30,061 nucleotides of DNA. It comes from CAYWOS01 sp964459985 (GTDB lineage Bacteria > Bacillota > Clostridia > Christensenellales > Aristaeellaceae). The stretch is taken from contig CAYWOS010000033.1 of the NCBI GenBank assembly GCA_964459985.1, forward strand, positions 1 to 30,061, read 5' to 3'. Within the stretch, counting starts at the first letter, position 1. The number at the start of each line of letters is the position of its first letter. A model generated the notes under the pieces. The model worked only from the letters and a program-made list of their open reading frames with translations, searched no databases and was not told the origin of the DNA. The position numbers and the translations under genes are program-made. Below are positions 8,010-15,747 of this stretch, one piece after another.

Positions 8010-8071
8010 GCCTGAAAATCAATTCTGTGATAAATCGCGTCAGTATCCTTATGTATCTGGTCAAAAAGCGG

Positions 8072-8080
8072 TGATATAAT
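8072..8080 (+). promoter_or_regulatory. Extended -10 promoter of the sugar transporter operon
   Basis: TGATATAAT: a perfect TATAAT at 8075-8080 preceded by the extended TG. No good TTGACA lies at 16-18 bases upstream (TGTATC at 8052-8057). A weak -35 is what one expects of a promoter needing an activator, here plausibly the YesN-type regulator. The leader to the start is about 28 nt. Confidence 0.7.
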
Positions 8081-8113
8081 GACATCATCAAATCCGTATA
8101 GGAGGGAATGAAC

Positions 8114-9598
8114 GTGAACATCAAACGGTTACTGGCACTGATGATGGCCGCGATGCTGCTGGCGGGCTGCCTGACGGCCGCCGCCGCCGAGGAACCCATG
8201 AAGATCGTGCTGTGCCTGCGCAACTACCAAAGCCCGCCCGAGGGCTGGAACGAGGCGTGCGAAAAGCTCAAGGAGATCGCGCTGGAGCAGGGGAATTTCG
8301 ATCTGGAAATCATCTGCGAGGCCAGCTCCACCATGAACACCACGCTGACCAACATGTTCACCGCCAATGAAACGGTGGACGTGCTCATGGCGGCGCAGAC
8401 GCGCTACTCGCCGCTGGTGGCGCAGGGCATGGTGCTGCCGCTGGACGATCTGCTGGCCGAGTACGGTCAGGGCATCATCAAGACCTTCGAAGGCTGCGAG
8501 GATATGCTCAAGGCCGGCATGTTCAACGGCGAACTGTACGGCGTGACGCCCTACACCAAGAAAGCCAAGGCCAACAACTTCCTTTGCCGCACCGATCTGC
8601 TCGAGAAATACGGCCTGTCGCTGGACGGCGTGAAGGATTACAAGGATCTGGAGCCCATCCTCGCCGTGATCAAGGCCAACGAGCCCGACATCTACCCGCT
8701 TTCGCGCAGCTCGGCTTCGCTGGCGATCACCGCGGTCAAAATGCTGGGCAGCGAGGAGTACGACACCTCCGATTACATCCTCATCGGCAACAGCTGGGGC
8801 GTGCTGATGGACGACACGTGGGACGTGGTCAACCTGTACGAAACGCAAGCGTACTACGACGTGTGCGCCACGCTGCACGACTGGTATCTCAAGGGATACA
8901 TGGTGCCCGATATCGCCACGCTGCCCGCCGACGAGCAGGGCGCGGCCGCCTTCTCCACCGGCAAGGTGTTCGGCGTGATCTCCAATCATGACGCCAACCC
9001 GATCTGGAGCGCGAGCACCTGGGGCAAGGAATATCCCCTGACCGCCTGCACCATCGGCCCGGGCGAGGTCGCCATGGTGGGCTTCCTTGTGGGCATCGGC
9101 TCCACCACCTCCGACCCGGTCAACGCCATGAAGTTCATGAACTTCGCCTGGACGAACGAGGACTTCAACACCATTCTGCATCGCGGCACGAAGTACCGCG
9201 TCGTGGACGAGGAAAAGAAGATTCTCGGCTATCCCGAGGGCGAAACGTACGTCGAATACATCAGCAACGGCTTCGCCGATATGTTCGGCAACTTCACGCT
9301 GGCATGGCAGTGGGACACCGATCCGGAAAACTACGCGCAGAGTATCATCGAATCCAACCGGAGCGCCACGGTCGCCAAGACCATCGGCTTCTCCTTTGAC
9401 AGCACCAACGTGACCAATCAGATGGCGGCGTGCCAGAGCGTGTACGATCAGTACTACCAGCCGCTTGAGAACGGCCTGCTCGATCCTGCGGTGGCCATTC
9501 CCGAGTTTGTCAAGGCCATGAAGGACGCCGGCATCGACGACATCATCGCCGAAAAGCAGCGCCAGCTGGACGCCTGGGTGAAGGTCAACGGCTATTGA
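8114..9598 (+). CDS. ABC transporter lipoprotein solute-binding protein (LipO/DUF3502 type)
   Basis: Extracellular sugar-binding lipoprotein that delivers its ligand to the two permeases encoded next. I prefer the GTG at 8114: GGAGGG at 8101-8106 is 7 bases from it but only 1 base from the in-frame ATG at 8108. The N-terminus NIKRLLALMMAAMLLAGC is a lipoprotein signal with the lipobox Cys at residue 19. The body, about 475 residues, has the two-lobe layout of family 1 binding proteins (MKIVLCLRNY, MFNGELYGVTPYTKKAKAN, DVLMAA), and the C-terminal third resembles the DUF3502 region of LipO-like proteins. The ligand cannot be read from sequence; this class takes up oligosaccharides and related compounds. 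A strong hairpin follows before the first permease. Confidence 0.9.
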   Translation: MNIKRLLALMMAAMLLAGCLTAAAAEEPMKIVLCLRNYQSPPEGWNEACEKLKEIALEQGNFDLEIICEASSTMNTTLTNMFTANETVDVLMAAQTRYSPLVAQGMVLPLDDLLAEYGQGIIKTFEGCEDMLKAGMFNGELYGVTPYTKKAKANNFLCRTDLLEKYGLSLDGVKDYKDLEPILAVIKANEPDIYPLSRSSASLAITAVKMLGSEEYDTSDYILIGNSWGVLMDDTWDVVNLYETQAYYDVCATLHDWYLKGYMVPDIATLPADEQGAAAFSTGKVFGVISNHDANPIWSASTWGKEYPLTACTIGPGEVAMVGFLVGIGSTTSDPVNAMKFMNFAWTNEDFNTILHRGTKYRVVDEEKKILGYPEGETYVEYISNGFADMFGNFTLAWQWDTDPENYAQSIIESNRSATVAKTIGFSFDSTNVTNQMAACQSVYDQYYQPLENGLLDPAVAIPEFVKAMKDAGIDDIIAEKQRQLDAWVKVNGY

Positions 9599-9645
9599 CG
9601 AGCGGCAGACCGTCGCCCGCATAAGCCCCCTGTATGTTTGAACAA

Positions 9646-9676
9646 GCGAGGGCGTCGGCGCCGCCGGCGCCCTCGC
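9646..9676 (+). promoter_or_regulatory. Strong intercistronic hairpin without T-run
   Basis: GCGAGGGCG (9646-9654) pairs with CGCCCTCGC (9668-9676). Inside, a T-G wobble and CGGC/GCCG close a 3-base loop (GCC), giving about 14 continuous pairs, nearly all G-C. No T-run follows; GCAGCAAAGGAG leads into the permease start. Its place between binding-protein and permease genes fits a 3' stabiliser or partial attenuator that keeps the binding protein in excess, as known for other sugar ABC operons. Confidence 0.65.
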
Positions 9677-9698
9677 GCAGCAAAGGAGATGCGCCGTC

Positions 9699-10643
9699 AT
9701 GACCATGACCACCCTACGCGCGGGCGCCCGCAGGCGCAGAACGCCTTTTCGGCAGCAGTGGCCTTTGTGGCTGATGGTCGCCCCGGGCGTGCTGTTCCTG
9801 TTCATCAACAGCTACGTGCCCATGGCGGGGCTGTTCATCGCGTTCAAGAACGTCAACTTCCGTCTGGGCATATTCGGCAGCCCGTGGTGCGGGCTGGCCA
9901 ACTTTGAATACCTGTTCAGGACGCGCGACGCGTGGGTGATCACCCGCAACACGCTGCTGTACAACCTCGCGTTCATCGTGTGCAACGCGGTTTTCGGCGT
10001 GCTGGTGGCCATGCTGCTCAACGAGCTGGCGTCCAAGCGCGCGCTCAAATTCTTCCAGACCGTCATGCTCATGCCGCACCTGATCTCCATGGTGGTGGTT
10101 TCCTATCTGGTGTACGGCTTCCTGTCGAGCGGTTACGGCGTGATGAACGCCGTGATTCTCCCCTTTCTGGGGCTTGACAAGGTGGACTGGTATCAATCCC
10201 GGCAGTACTGGCCGTTCATCATCATTTTCGTGCACACATGGAAGCTTTTGGGCTACAACAGCCTGATCTACCTGTCCTCCATCGTGGGCATCGACACCGC
10301 GTATTACGAGGCTGCCGAGATTGACGGCGCGTCAAAATGGATGCAGATTCGCTGCATCACCCTGCCTCTGCTCCGGCCGACCGTCGTCACCATGTCGCTT
10401 TTGATGGTGGGGCGCATCTTCTACTCGGATTTCGGCCTGTTCTATCAGGTGCCGATGAACTCGGGCACGCTCATGCAGGTGACCAGCACGATTGACACCT
10501 ACGTGTACCGCGCGCTCGTGTCGCAGAACAACATCAGCATGTCCTCGGCGGCGTCCTTCTACCAGTCGATCGTCGGTTTCGTCACCATCTTCGCCGTCAA
10601 TGCCATCGTCCGCAAATTCAACAGCGAAAGCGCGCTGTTTTAA
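9699..10643 (+). CDS. Carbohydrate ABC transporter permease, LplB type
   Basis: 314-residue inner-membrane subunit of a CUT1-class sugar importer. The start follows AAAGGAG at 9682-9688. A basic N-terminal tail (RRRRTPFRQQ) precedes the first of about six transmembrane helices (24-45). The cytoplasmic EAA loop that docks the ATPase is clear at residues 203-225 (YYEAAEIDGASKWMQI, then TLPLL). The gene pairs with the next one as a heterodimer. No ATPase gene is present in this operon, as is usual for LplB/YtcP-type systems, which use a shared MsmX-like ATPase. Confidence 0.94.
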   Translation: MTMTTLRAGARRRRTPFRQQWPLWLMVAPGVLFLFINSYVPMAGLFIAFKNVNFRLGIFGSPWCGLANFEYLFRTRDAWVITRNTLLYNLAFIVCNAVFGVLVAMLLNELASKRALKFFQTVMLMPHLISMVVVSYLVYGFLSSGYGVMNAVILPFLGLDKVDWYQSRQYWPFIIIFVHTWKLLGYNSLIYLSSIVGIDTAYYEAAEIDGASKWMQIRCITLPLLRPTVVTMSLLMVGRIFYSDFGLFYQVPMNSGTLMQVTSTIDTYVYRALVSQNNISMSSAASFYQSIVGFVTIFAVNAIVRKFNSESALF

Positions 10644-10656
10644 GGGAGGCGTGAAC

Positions 10657-11544
10657 ATGAAGAAAGCAAGGCTGCGCCATCCTGTCGCGCAGTGCGTATC
10701 GATCGCCGCGCTGACGCTGTTTTCCATCTTGATCCTCTACCCCTATCTGCTGATGCTCGTGTCCTCGCTGACGGACAATTCCGCCCTTTTGTCCAAGGGC
10801 TACCGCGTGTTCACGCGCGATTTCAGCCTCGGCGCGTATCGGTACCTGTGGAACAAGCGCGCCACGTTCTTCAGGGCGTACGGCATCACCATGCTGGTGA
10901 CGGCGACAGGCACGGCGTTTTCGCTGCTCATCACCGAATTGTTCGCCTACGCGCTGTCGCGGCGCGATTTCAAGGGACGGCGAGCGCTGTCCTTCTATGT
11001 GTACTTCACCATGCTCTTCAACGGCGGCTTCGTGTCCAGCTACATCCTCTGGACGCAGTTCATGGGCGTCAAAAACACGCTGTGGGCGTATCTGCTGCCC
11101 AACATGCTGGTCAACGTCATGAACGTCATGATCATGCGCAACTATTTCTCCAACAACATCCCCGAGGCCGTCATCGAGTCGGGCCGGCTGGACGGCGCGA
11201 ACGAATTTCAGGTCTTTTTCCGGCTCGTGATGCCCATATCGCTGCCCATCAACGCCACCATCGGGCTGCTGATCGGCTTGAGCTACTGGAACAACTGGCA
11301 AAACGGCCTGTATTTCGTCAATAAATCACACCTGTATTCCTATCAGAACCTGCTCAACCGCATGATTCAGGATATCCAGTACCTCGCCTCGGAGGTCAGC
11401 GCCTCCTCCGTCAAGATCGACTTCCCCAGCGTATCGGCGCGCATGGCGCTGGCGGTGATCGCCGTGGTGCCCATCCTGATCCTGTATCCGTTCTTCCAGC
11501 GCTTCTTTGTCAAGGGCATCACCATCGGCTCGGTGAAGGGATAG
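10657..11544 (+). CDS. Carbohydrate ABC transporter permease, LplC/YtcP type
   Basis: 295-residue second permease subunit. The ATG at 10657 has GGGAGG at 10644-10649, 7 bases upstream; the frame stays open back to 10492 inside the previous gene, but that extension is spurious. About six helices start at residue 15 (SIAALTLFSILILYPYLLMLV). The EAA-like loop is at 170-197 (PEAVIESGRLDGANEFQVFF, then RLVMPISLP). The end FFQRFFVKGITIGSVKG is the signature tail of this family. It lies 13 bases after the first permease, in the same operon. Confidence 0.95.
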   Translation: MKKARLRHPVAQCVSIAALTLFSILILYPYLLMLVSSLTDNSALLSKGYRVFTRDFSLGAYRYLWNKRATFFRAYGITMLVTATGTAFSLLITELFAYALSRRDFKGRRALSFYVYFTMLFNGGFVSSYILWTQFMGVKNTLWAYLLPNMLVNVMNVMIMRNYFSNNIPEAVIESGRLDGANEFQVFFRLVMPISLPINATIGLLIGLSYWNNWQNGLYFVNKSHLYSYQNLLNRMIQDIQYLASEVSASSVKIDFPSVSARMALAVIAVVPILILYPFFQRFFVKGITIGSVKG

Positions 11545-11554
11545 CGGGAGGGCA

Positions 11555-12757
11555 ATGATGAAACAATCCGCCAAGGGGCGCGGCCTGTTCACGCCCGCAT
11601 TCATTGATCTGTTTATCGTCAGCGTGCTCAACAACCTTTCCTTCAACGCCATCACGCCCATACTCGCCAAGTACGCCGCCACGCGCTTTGACGCCTCGCT
11701 GGCGCTGGCGGGGGCGTTGAGCGGGCTGTTCGCCGTCACGTCGCTCCTGGTTCGCCCCTTCAGCGGCGTGTTGGCGGATAGGATGTCGCGCAAGATCCTG
11801 CTGATGATCTCCAACAGCCTGATCTTTATCGCGGTGCTGGGATACGCGCTGTCCACGGATATCGCGCTATTGTTCTTCTTCCGCGTGCTGCACGGCGTGG
11901 GCTTCGCCCTGAACGGCACGGCCAACACCGCCATGATCAGCGATTTCGCGCCCGAAAACCGCATCGGCGAGGCCATCAGCCTGTTCAGCATGGCATACCT
12001 GCTGACATCCTCGGTTGGCCCGGCCATCGGCACGGCGATCGGCGAAGCGTACGGCTACCGCGCGGTGTTCGTCGCCGCGGCGGCCAGCGTGGGACTGTCG
12101 GTGGCGCTGATCGTGCCGCTCCGCCCGCAAAACGGCGGCGCGCCGCGCGAAAAGCGCGTGTTCGCGTGGAAAAACCTGCTGGAATGGCGTTCGCTGCCCT
12201 ACGCGGCGGCGGCGGGCTGCTTTTCGGTGGTCAACGGCGTGATCAGTTCCTTTCTGATCCTGTACGCCGATTCCATCGGCGTGACGGGCATCGCCTATTA
12301 CTTCACCGTCAAGGCGGCGGCGCTGATCCTGATCCGTCTGGCGCTCTCGCGCGTGATCGACCGGGTGCGGCTACCGCTGCTCGTTTATCCGGCGCTCGCC
12401 CTGGGCGTGGTGACGGCGGTGCTGCTCAGCGTCGGCCGCAGCCTGCCGGTGTTCTTCGCGGCGGCGGTCTGCTACGCGCTGGCGGCGGGCGTAGGCCAGC
12501 CCGCGCTGCAAACGCACATCATCAAGAGCAACCCGCCCGAGCGCCGGGGCGTGGCGGTGAGCACCTACTACATCGGCGCGGACACCGGGCAGGGCGTCGG
12601 CTCGCCGCTCGGCGGCGCGGTATCGGACGCGTTCGGGTATTCCGCGATGTACGCCGCGTCCTCGCTGGTGTTCGTTCTGGGCGCCGTCCTGTTCGCCGCC
12701 GCGCGGCGGACGGAGAGGCGCGCGAAGGCAAAATCAACCGAGCAAAGGAGCGCGTAA
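11555..12757 (+). CDS. Major facilitator superfamily transporter
   Basis: 400-residue, about 12-helix secondary transporter. The start is ATG 11555 or the adjacent ATG 11558, which has the better distance (6 bases) from GGAGG at 11547-11551. Motif A is present in the loop after helix 2 (GVLADRMSRK, residues 71-80), placing it in the proton-coupled MFS. Sequence resembles drug/metabolite efflux-type members, but substrate cannot be inferred. It starts 10 bases after the permease gene and is followed immediately by the hydrolase gene, so it is part of the same transcript. One reading is export of a product or toxic part of what the ABC system brings in. Confidence 0.88.
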   Translation: MMKQSAKGRGLFTPAFIDLFIVSVLNNLSFNAITPILAKYAATRFDASLALAGALSGLFAVTSLLVRPFSGVLADRMSRKILLMISNSLIFIAVLGYALSTDIALLFFFRVLHGVGFALNGTANTAMISDFAPENRIGEAISLFSMAYLLTSSVGPAIGTAIGEAYGYRAVFVAAAASVGLSVALIVPLRPQNGGAPREKRVFAWKNLLEWRSLPYAAAAGCFSVVNGVISSFLILYADSIGVTGIAYYFTVKAAALILIRLALSRVIDRVRLPLLVYPALALGVVTAVLLSVGRSLPVFFAAAVCYALAAGVGQPALQTHIIKSNPPERRGVAVSTYYIGADTGQGVGSPLGGAVSDAFGYSAMYAASSLVFVLGAVLFAAARRTERRAKAKSTEQRSA

Positions 12758-14335
12758 GTGATGCGAACCCTACAAACAACCGAGCGCCTGATCAACGGTG
12801 CCTTCCCCGAATGCAGCCCGGAGGAGCAAGGCCTGTCCAGCCGCGCGATCGTTGATTTTCTGGACGCGGTGGAAGCGCGCGGGCTGGAAATGCACGGGCT
12901 GCAAATCATCCGCAACGGCTATCGGATCGTCAGCCTCGCGCCGCGTCCGCTTTCGGTTGACGCCATGCACAGGACGTATTCCTCGGCCAAAGCCGCAGTG
13001 ATCGCCACCGCCGCGCTGTTCGCCATTCAGGAAGGCAAGCTTTCGTTTGACGACCGTCTGGCCGATCTCTTCCCCGAAAGCGTGCCCGGGGACATCAGCG
13101 ACTACGCGCGGCAGATCACGGTATACGATCTAATGAACATGGCGTCCGGGCACGACAGCAACGAGGTGTTCTACCGGATGCGCCGGGAGGACGACTGGGT
13201 GCGCGGCTTTCTGTCCATGCCGCCCAGACACCGACCCGGCACGGTGTTCCTGTACAACAACTGCTGCCCGCATATGGTGTCCAATATTGTCAAAAAGGTC
13301 ACGGGACAGTGGATGACCGAATACCTTCAGGATCGGTTTTTTGAACCGCTCGGCATCCGGGTGCTGTGCGAGCACAACTGGACGGGCGATCTGGAGCCGA
13401 CCACCACCTGCATGTCGGTGGCGTCCATGGCGCGCATCGCGCAGTTCTACCTGCAAAAAGGGCGCTGGGACGGCCGTCAGCTGCTCTCGCCCGCGCTGGC
13501 CGGCATGATGGGCAGGCGTCACGCGCCCGCCGCGCTGTATCCCGAAGAGCTCGACCCGTGCCTGCCCGCGTGGGCGGCCGACCTGACCGAGCGCGGCGGC
13601 TACGGCCTGTTCGCCAACTGTTATCTGGACGGCGCGCAGTTCAACGGCGGCATGTGCAACCACGCCTTCCTCTTTCCGCGCGAAAACATGGCCGTCGCGC
13701 TGTTTGGCAACGACCGGCGCGACGACACCGAGGCGGGCGGCATCAAGCGGCTGTTCATGCGGCACGTGCTCTACCGCGCCTATGATCGGCAATTGGAGGA
13801 CGACGGCTGGCGCGCGCTGCTGGAAAGCCGCGCGGCGCGCTGGTCCCTCGCGCCTCAAGGCGCGGCGTTCAGCGAGCACGCCGCGCTGTACTCGGGCAAA
13901 ACGTATGTATTCGACGATAACGAGCTGGGCGTCGCGAGCGCGCGGATTGATTTTCACGGCGACGGCGCGATGTTCCATGTAAAAACCGCGCGGGGCGATA
14001 TCACGGCGCCGTGCGGGCTGAACGGCGACTGGCCGGAGGGCGAGGGGTACCTGTTCGCGCAGCCCGACAGCTCGAAAAGCGAAAAGATTCGCGGGTACGA
14101 GCCCGACCGGCAGTACGGCTTTGACAGCGATCGGTTCTTCCACAGCGGCGCGTGGACGCATCAGGATACCTTCGCCATGAACGCGCGCAGTCTGAGCAAA
14201 TCCTGCACCATTCGCTTTACGCTTTGCTTCTCGGGGAGGCGGCTGCAATTGACCGCCAACACGCACTTTTTGCCCGGCGACGCGCCCGAAAGCGCCATAC
14301 ATCGCCTGACGGCGTGGCAAAGCGCGGAAGCATAA
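12758..14335 (+). CDS. Beta-lactamase-fold serine hydrolase (PF00144 type), cytoplasmic
   Basis: 525-residue serine hydrolase of the class C beta-lactamase / DD-peptidase / esterase superfamily. Catalytic motifs: S75-x-x-K78 in TYSSAKAA, and Y166-N-N168, the YxN motif, in FLYNNCC. I could not assign the third (KTG/HxG) motif with confidence; FNGGMCNHAF is in about the right place. The last 150 residues form an extra beta-rich domain. No signal peptide or lipobox is seen, so it should act in the cytoplasm, unlike penicillin-binding relatives. The start is GTG 12758 directly after the MFS stop (AAAGGAG at 12744-12750), with ATG 12761 as the alternative. Probable role: hydrolysis of an ester or amide in the imported substrate; that is inference from the operon. 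Confidence 0.85.
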   Translation: MMRTLQTTERLINGAFPECSPEEQGLSSRAIVDFLDAVEARGLEMHGLQIIRNGYRIVSLAPRPLSVDAMHRTYSSAKAAVIATAALFAIQEGKLSFDDRLADLFPESVPGDISDYARQITVYDLMNMASGHDSNEVFYRMRREDDWVRGFLSMPPRHRPGTVFLYNNCCPHMVSNIVKKVTGQWMTEYLQDRFFEPLGIRVLCEHNWTGDLEPTTTCMSVASMARIAQFYLQKGRWDGRQLLSPALAGMMGRRHAPAALYPEELDPCLPAWAADLTERGGYGLFANCYLDGAQFNGGMCNHAFLFPRENMAVALFGNDRRDDTEAGGIKRLFMRHVLYRAYDRQLEDDGWRALLESRAARWSLAPQGAAFSEHAALYSGKTYVFDDNELGVASARIDFHGDGAMFHVKTARGDITAPCGLNGDWPEGEGYLFAQPDSSKSEKIRGYEPDRQYGFDSDRFFHSGAWTHQDTFAMNARSLSKSCTIRFTLCFSGRRLQLTANTHFLPGDAPESAIHRLTAWQSAEA

Positions 14336-14343
14336 CGCAAACA

Positions 14344-14405
14344 GGGCGGGGCGCGGCACCCGGATCGACCCGATCCGTCGGCGCTTCTCCCCGCCCGTTT
14401 ATTTT
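14344..14405 (+). terminator. Terminator at the end of the transporter operon
   Basis: GGGCGGG (14344-14350) pairs with CCCGCCC (14390-14396), followed by GTTTATTTTTATC. An inner stem, CGGATCG/CGATCCG with a 3-base loop (14361-14377), nests inside. It lies between two convergent genes; the A-run needed for the opposite strand is weak. Confidence 0.72.
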
Positions 14406-15652
14406 TATCGGCTCGCTTTGAGCAGCATATACAGATCGTTGACGTTGGTGCCCGTGGGGCCGGTCATGATCAGCGCGCCCATGTCCCGCAGGAGCGGATA
14501 TGAGTCGTTGTCGCGCAGGTGCTTCTCCACGGTTTCTTCCCCCGCCCGCGTGAAAAACGCGCCGTCCACAAGGCCGCCCGCCGCGTCGGTCGGGCCGTCC
14601 GTTCCGTCCGAGCCGGCGGCGAGCACGCAGGTATCCCGCATGCCAGACAATCCGCGCGCCGCCGAAAGCGCGACCTCCTGATTGCGGCCGCCCCGGCCGT
14701 TCCCGCGCACGTGCACCACCGTTTCGCCGCCCCAGATGAGCGCGCACGGGGCCTGCGCGTCCCGCGCCGCCGCCGCCATGCGCGCGCCTTGCTCCCGCGC
14801 CTCGCAGGAGACGGCGGTATCCATCACGCGCGCGGCGTAGCCCAGTTTTTCCGCCTCGCGCGCGGCGGATAGGCAAAGCTCCCCGACGTTGCCCGCCACG
14901 ACCGTGCGGACATTGGGCAGCGCCTTGGGCGTTTCCTCGCGCAGCGCGCGCGCCGCGCCTTCGCCCAACGCGATCGCGTACCGCCCGATCACCTCGGCGG
15001 CGTCGGCGCAGGTCGTCGCGTCGGGACTGACGGGGCCGGAAGCGATCACATCCGGTCGGTCGCCGAGCACGTCGCTCAATATCACGGCGTCGATGCGCGC
15101 GGGCGCGATGATTTGCGCCAAGCGGCCGCCCTTGACGCGCGACAGCCGCTTGCGCACACAGTTGATCTCGTCGATGGACGCGCCGCAGGCGAGCAGACGC
15201 TTTGTGACATCCGCGATATCCGCGAGCGTGACGCCCTCCGCCGGGCATTCGAGCAGCGCCGAGCCGCCGCCCGATATGAGCAGCAGCACATGATCGTCCG
15301 CGTTCAGGCCGGATGCCATGTCCATGATGCGCCGCGTCGCCGCGACGCCGCGCTCATCGGGCACGGGATGCCCCGCCTCGTACAGCGACAGCGATCCGAT
15401 CGCGCCCTCCAGATGCCCGTCCTTGGTCAGCACGACGCCCTGCTTTACGCGCTCGCCGCCCAGCGAGCGATACGCGGCGTTCGCCATGCGCCACGCCGCC
15501 TTGCCGACGGCGATCAGCGTGACGGGCGCTTCAATGGACAGATCATTGAGCGCGCGCCCGACCGCCGCGTCCGGCAGCACGTCGCGAATGGCGGCGTCCA
15601 GTATCCGCCGCGCGTCCGCAAGAACGGACCGATCATAAATCGTCGATTCCAT
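14405..15652 (-). CDS. Glycerate 2-kinase (MOFRL family)
   Basis: 415-residue class II glycerate kinase: D-glycerate plus ATP gives 2-phosphoglycerate, feeding lower glycolysis. An N-terminal glycerate-kinase domain is followed by the C-terminal MOFRL domain. Motifs: VGKAAW with K51 (the active-site lysine region), LLISGGGSALL, LSRVKGGRLAQ, GGRNQEVAL, and GSDGTDGPTDAAGG close to the end with TGTNVNDLY. Length fits the family. The start is preceded on its strand by GGAGAAAGGA. It lies 95 bases downstream of the histidine kinase with no clear promoter or terminator between, so it may be the third gene of that operon. Confidence 0.92.
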   Translation of the reverse strand: MESTIYDRSVLADARRILDAAIRDVLPDAAVGRALNDLSIEAPVTLIAVGKAAWRMANAAYRSLGGERVKQGVVLTKDGHLEGAIGSLSLYEAGHPVPDERGVAATRRIMDMASGLNADDHVLLLISGGGSALLECPAEGVTLADIADVTKRLLACGASIDEINCVRKRLSRVKGGRLAQIIAPARIDAVILSDVLGDRPDVIASGPVSPDATTCADAAEVIGRYAIALGEGAARALREETPKALPNVRTVVAGNVGELCLSAAREAEKLGYAARVMDTAVSCEAREQGARMAAAARDAQAPCALIWGGETVVHVRGNGRGGRNQEVALSAARGLSGMRDTCVLAAGSDGTDGPTDAAGGLVDGAFFTRAGEETVEKHLRDNDSYPLLRDMGALIMTGPTGTNVNDLYMLLKASR

Positions 15653-15747
15653 GGTACTGATATCCTTTCTCCCGGCGGGTCAAAGGCCGGGCCGTCCGTT
15701 TCAGATCATTCAGCGCGCCGGGCGCTTCACGGCGGCCGTCAGGCGCG

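Noticed and set aside
15700..15745. Inverted repeat GCGCGCC...GGCGCG after the PhoR-like kinase gene
   Set aside because: No T-run follows on the minus strand and the stem is imperfect; GC-rich sequence gives many such pairs.
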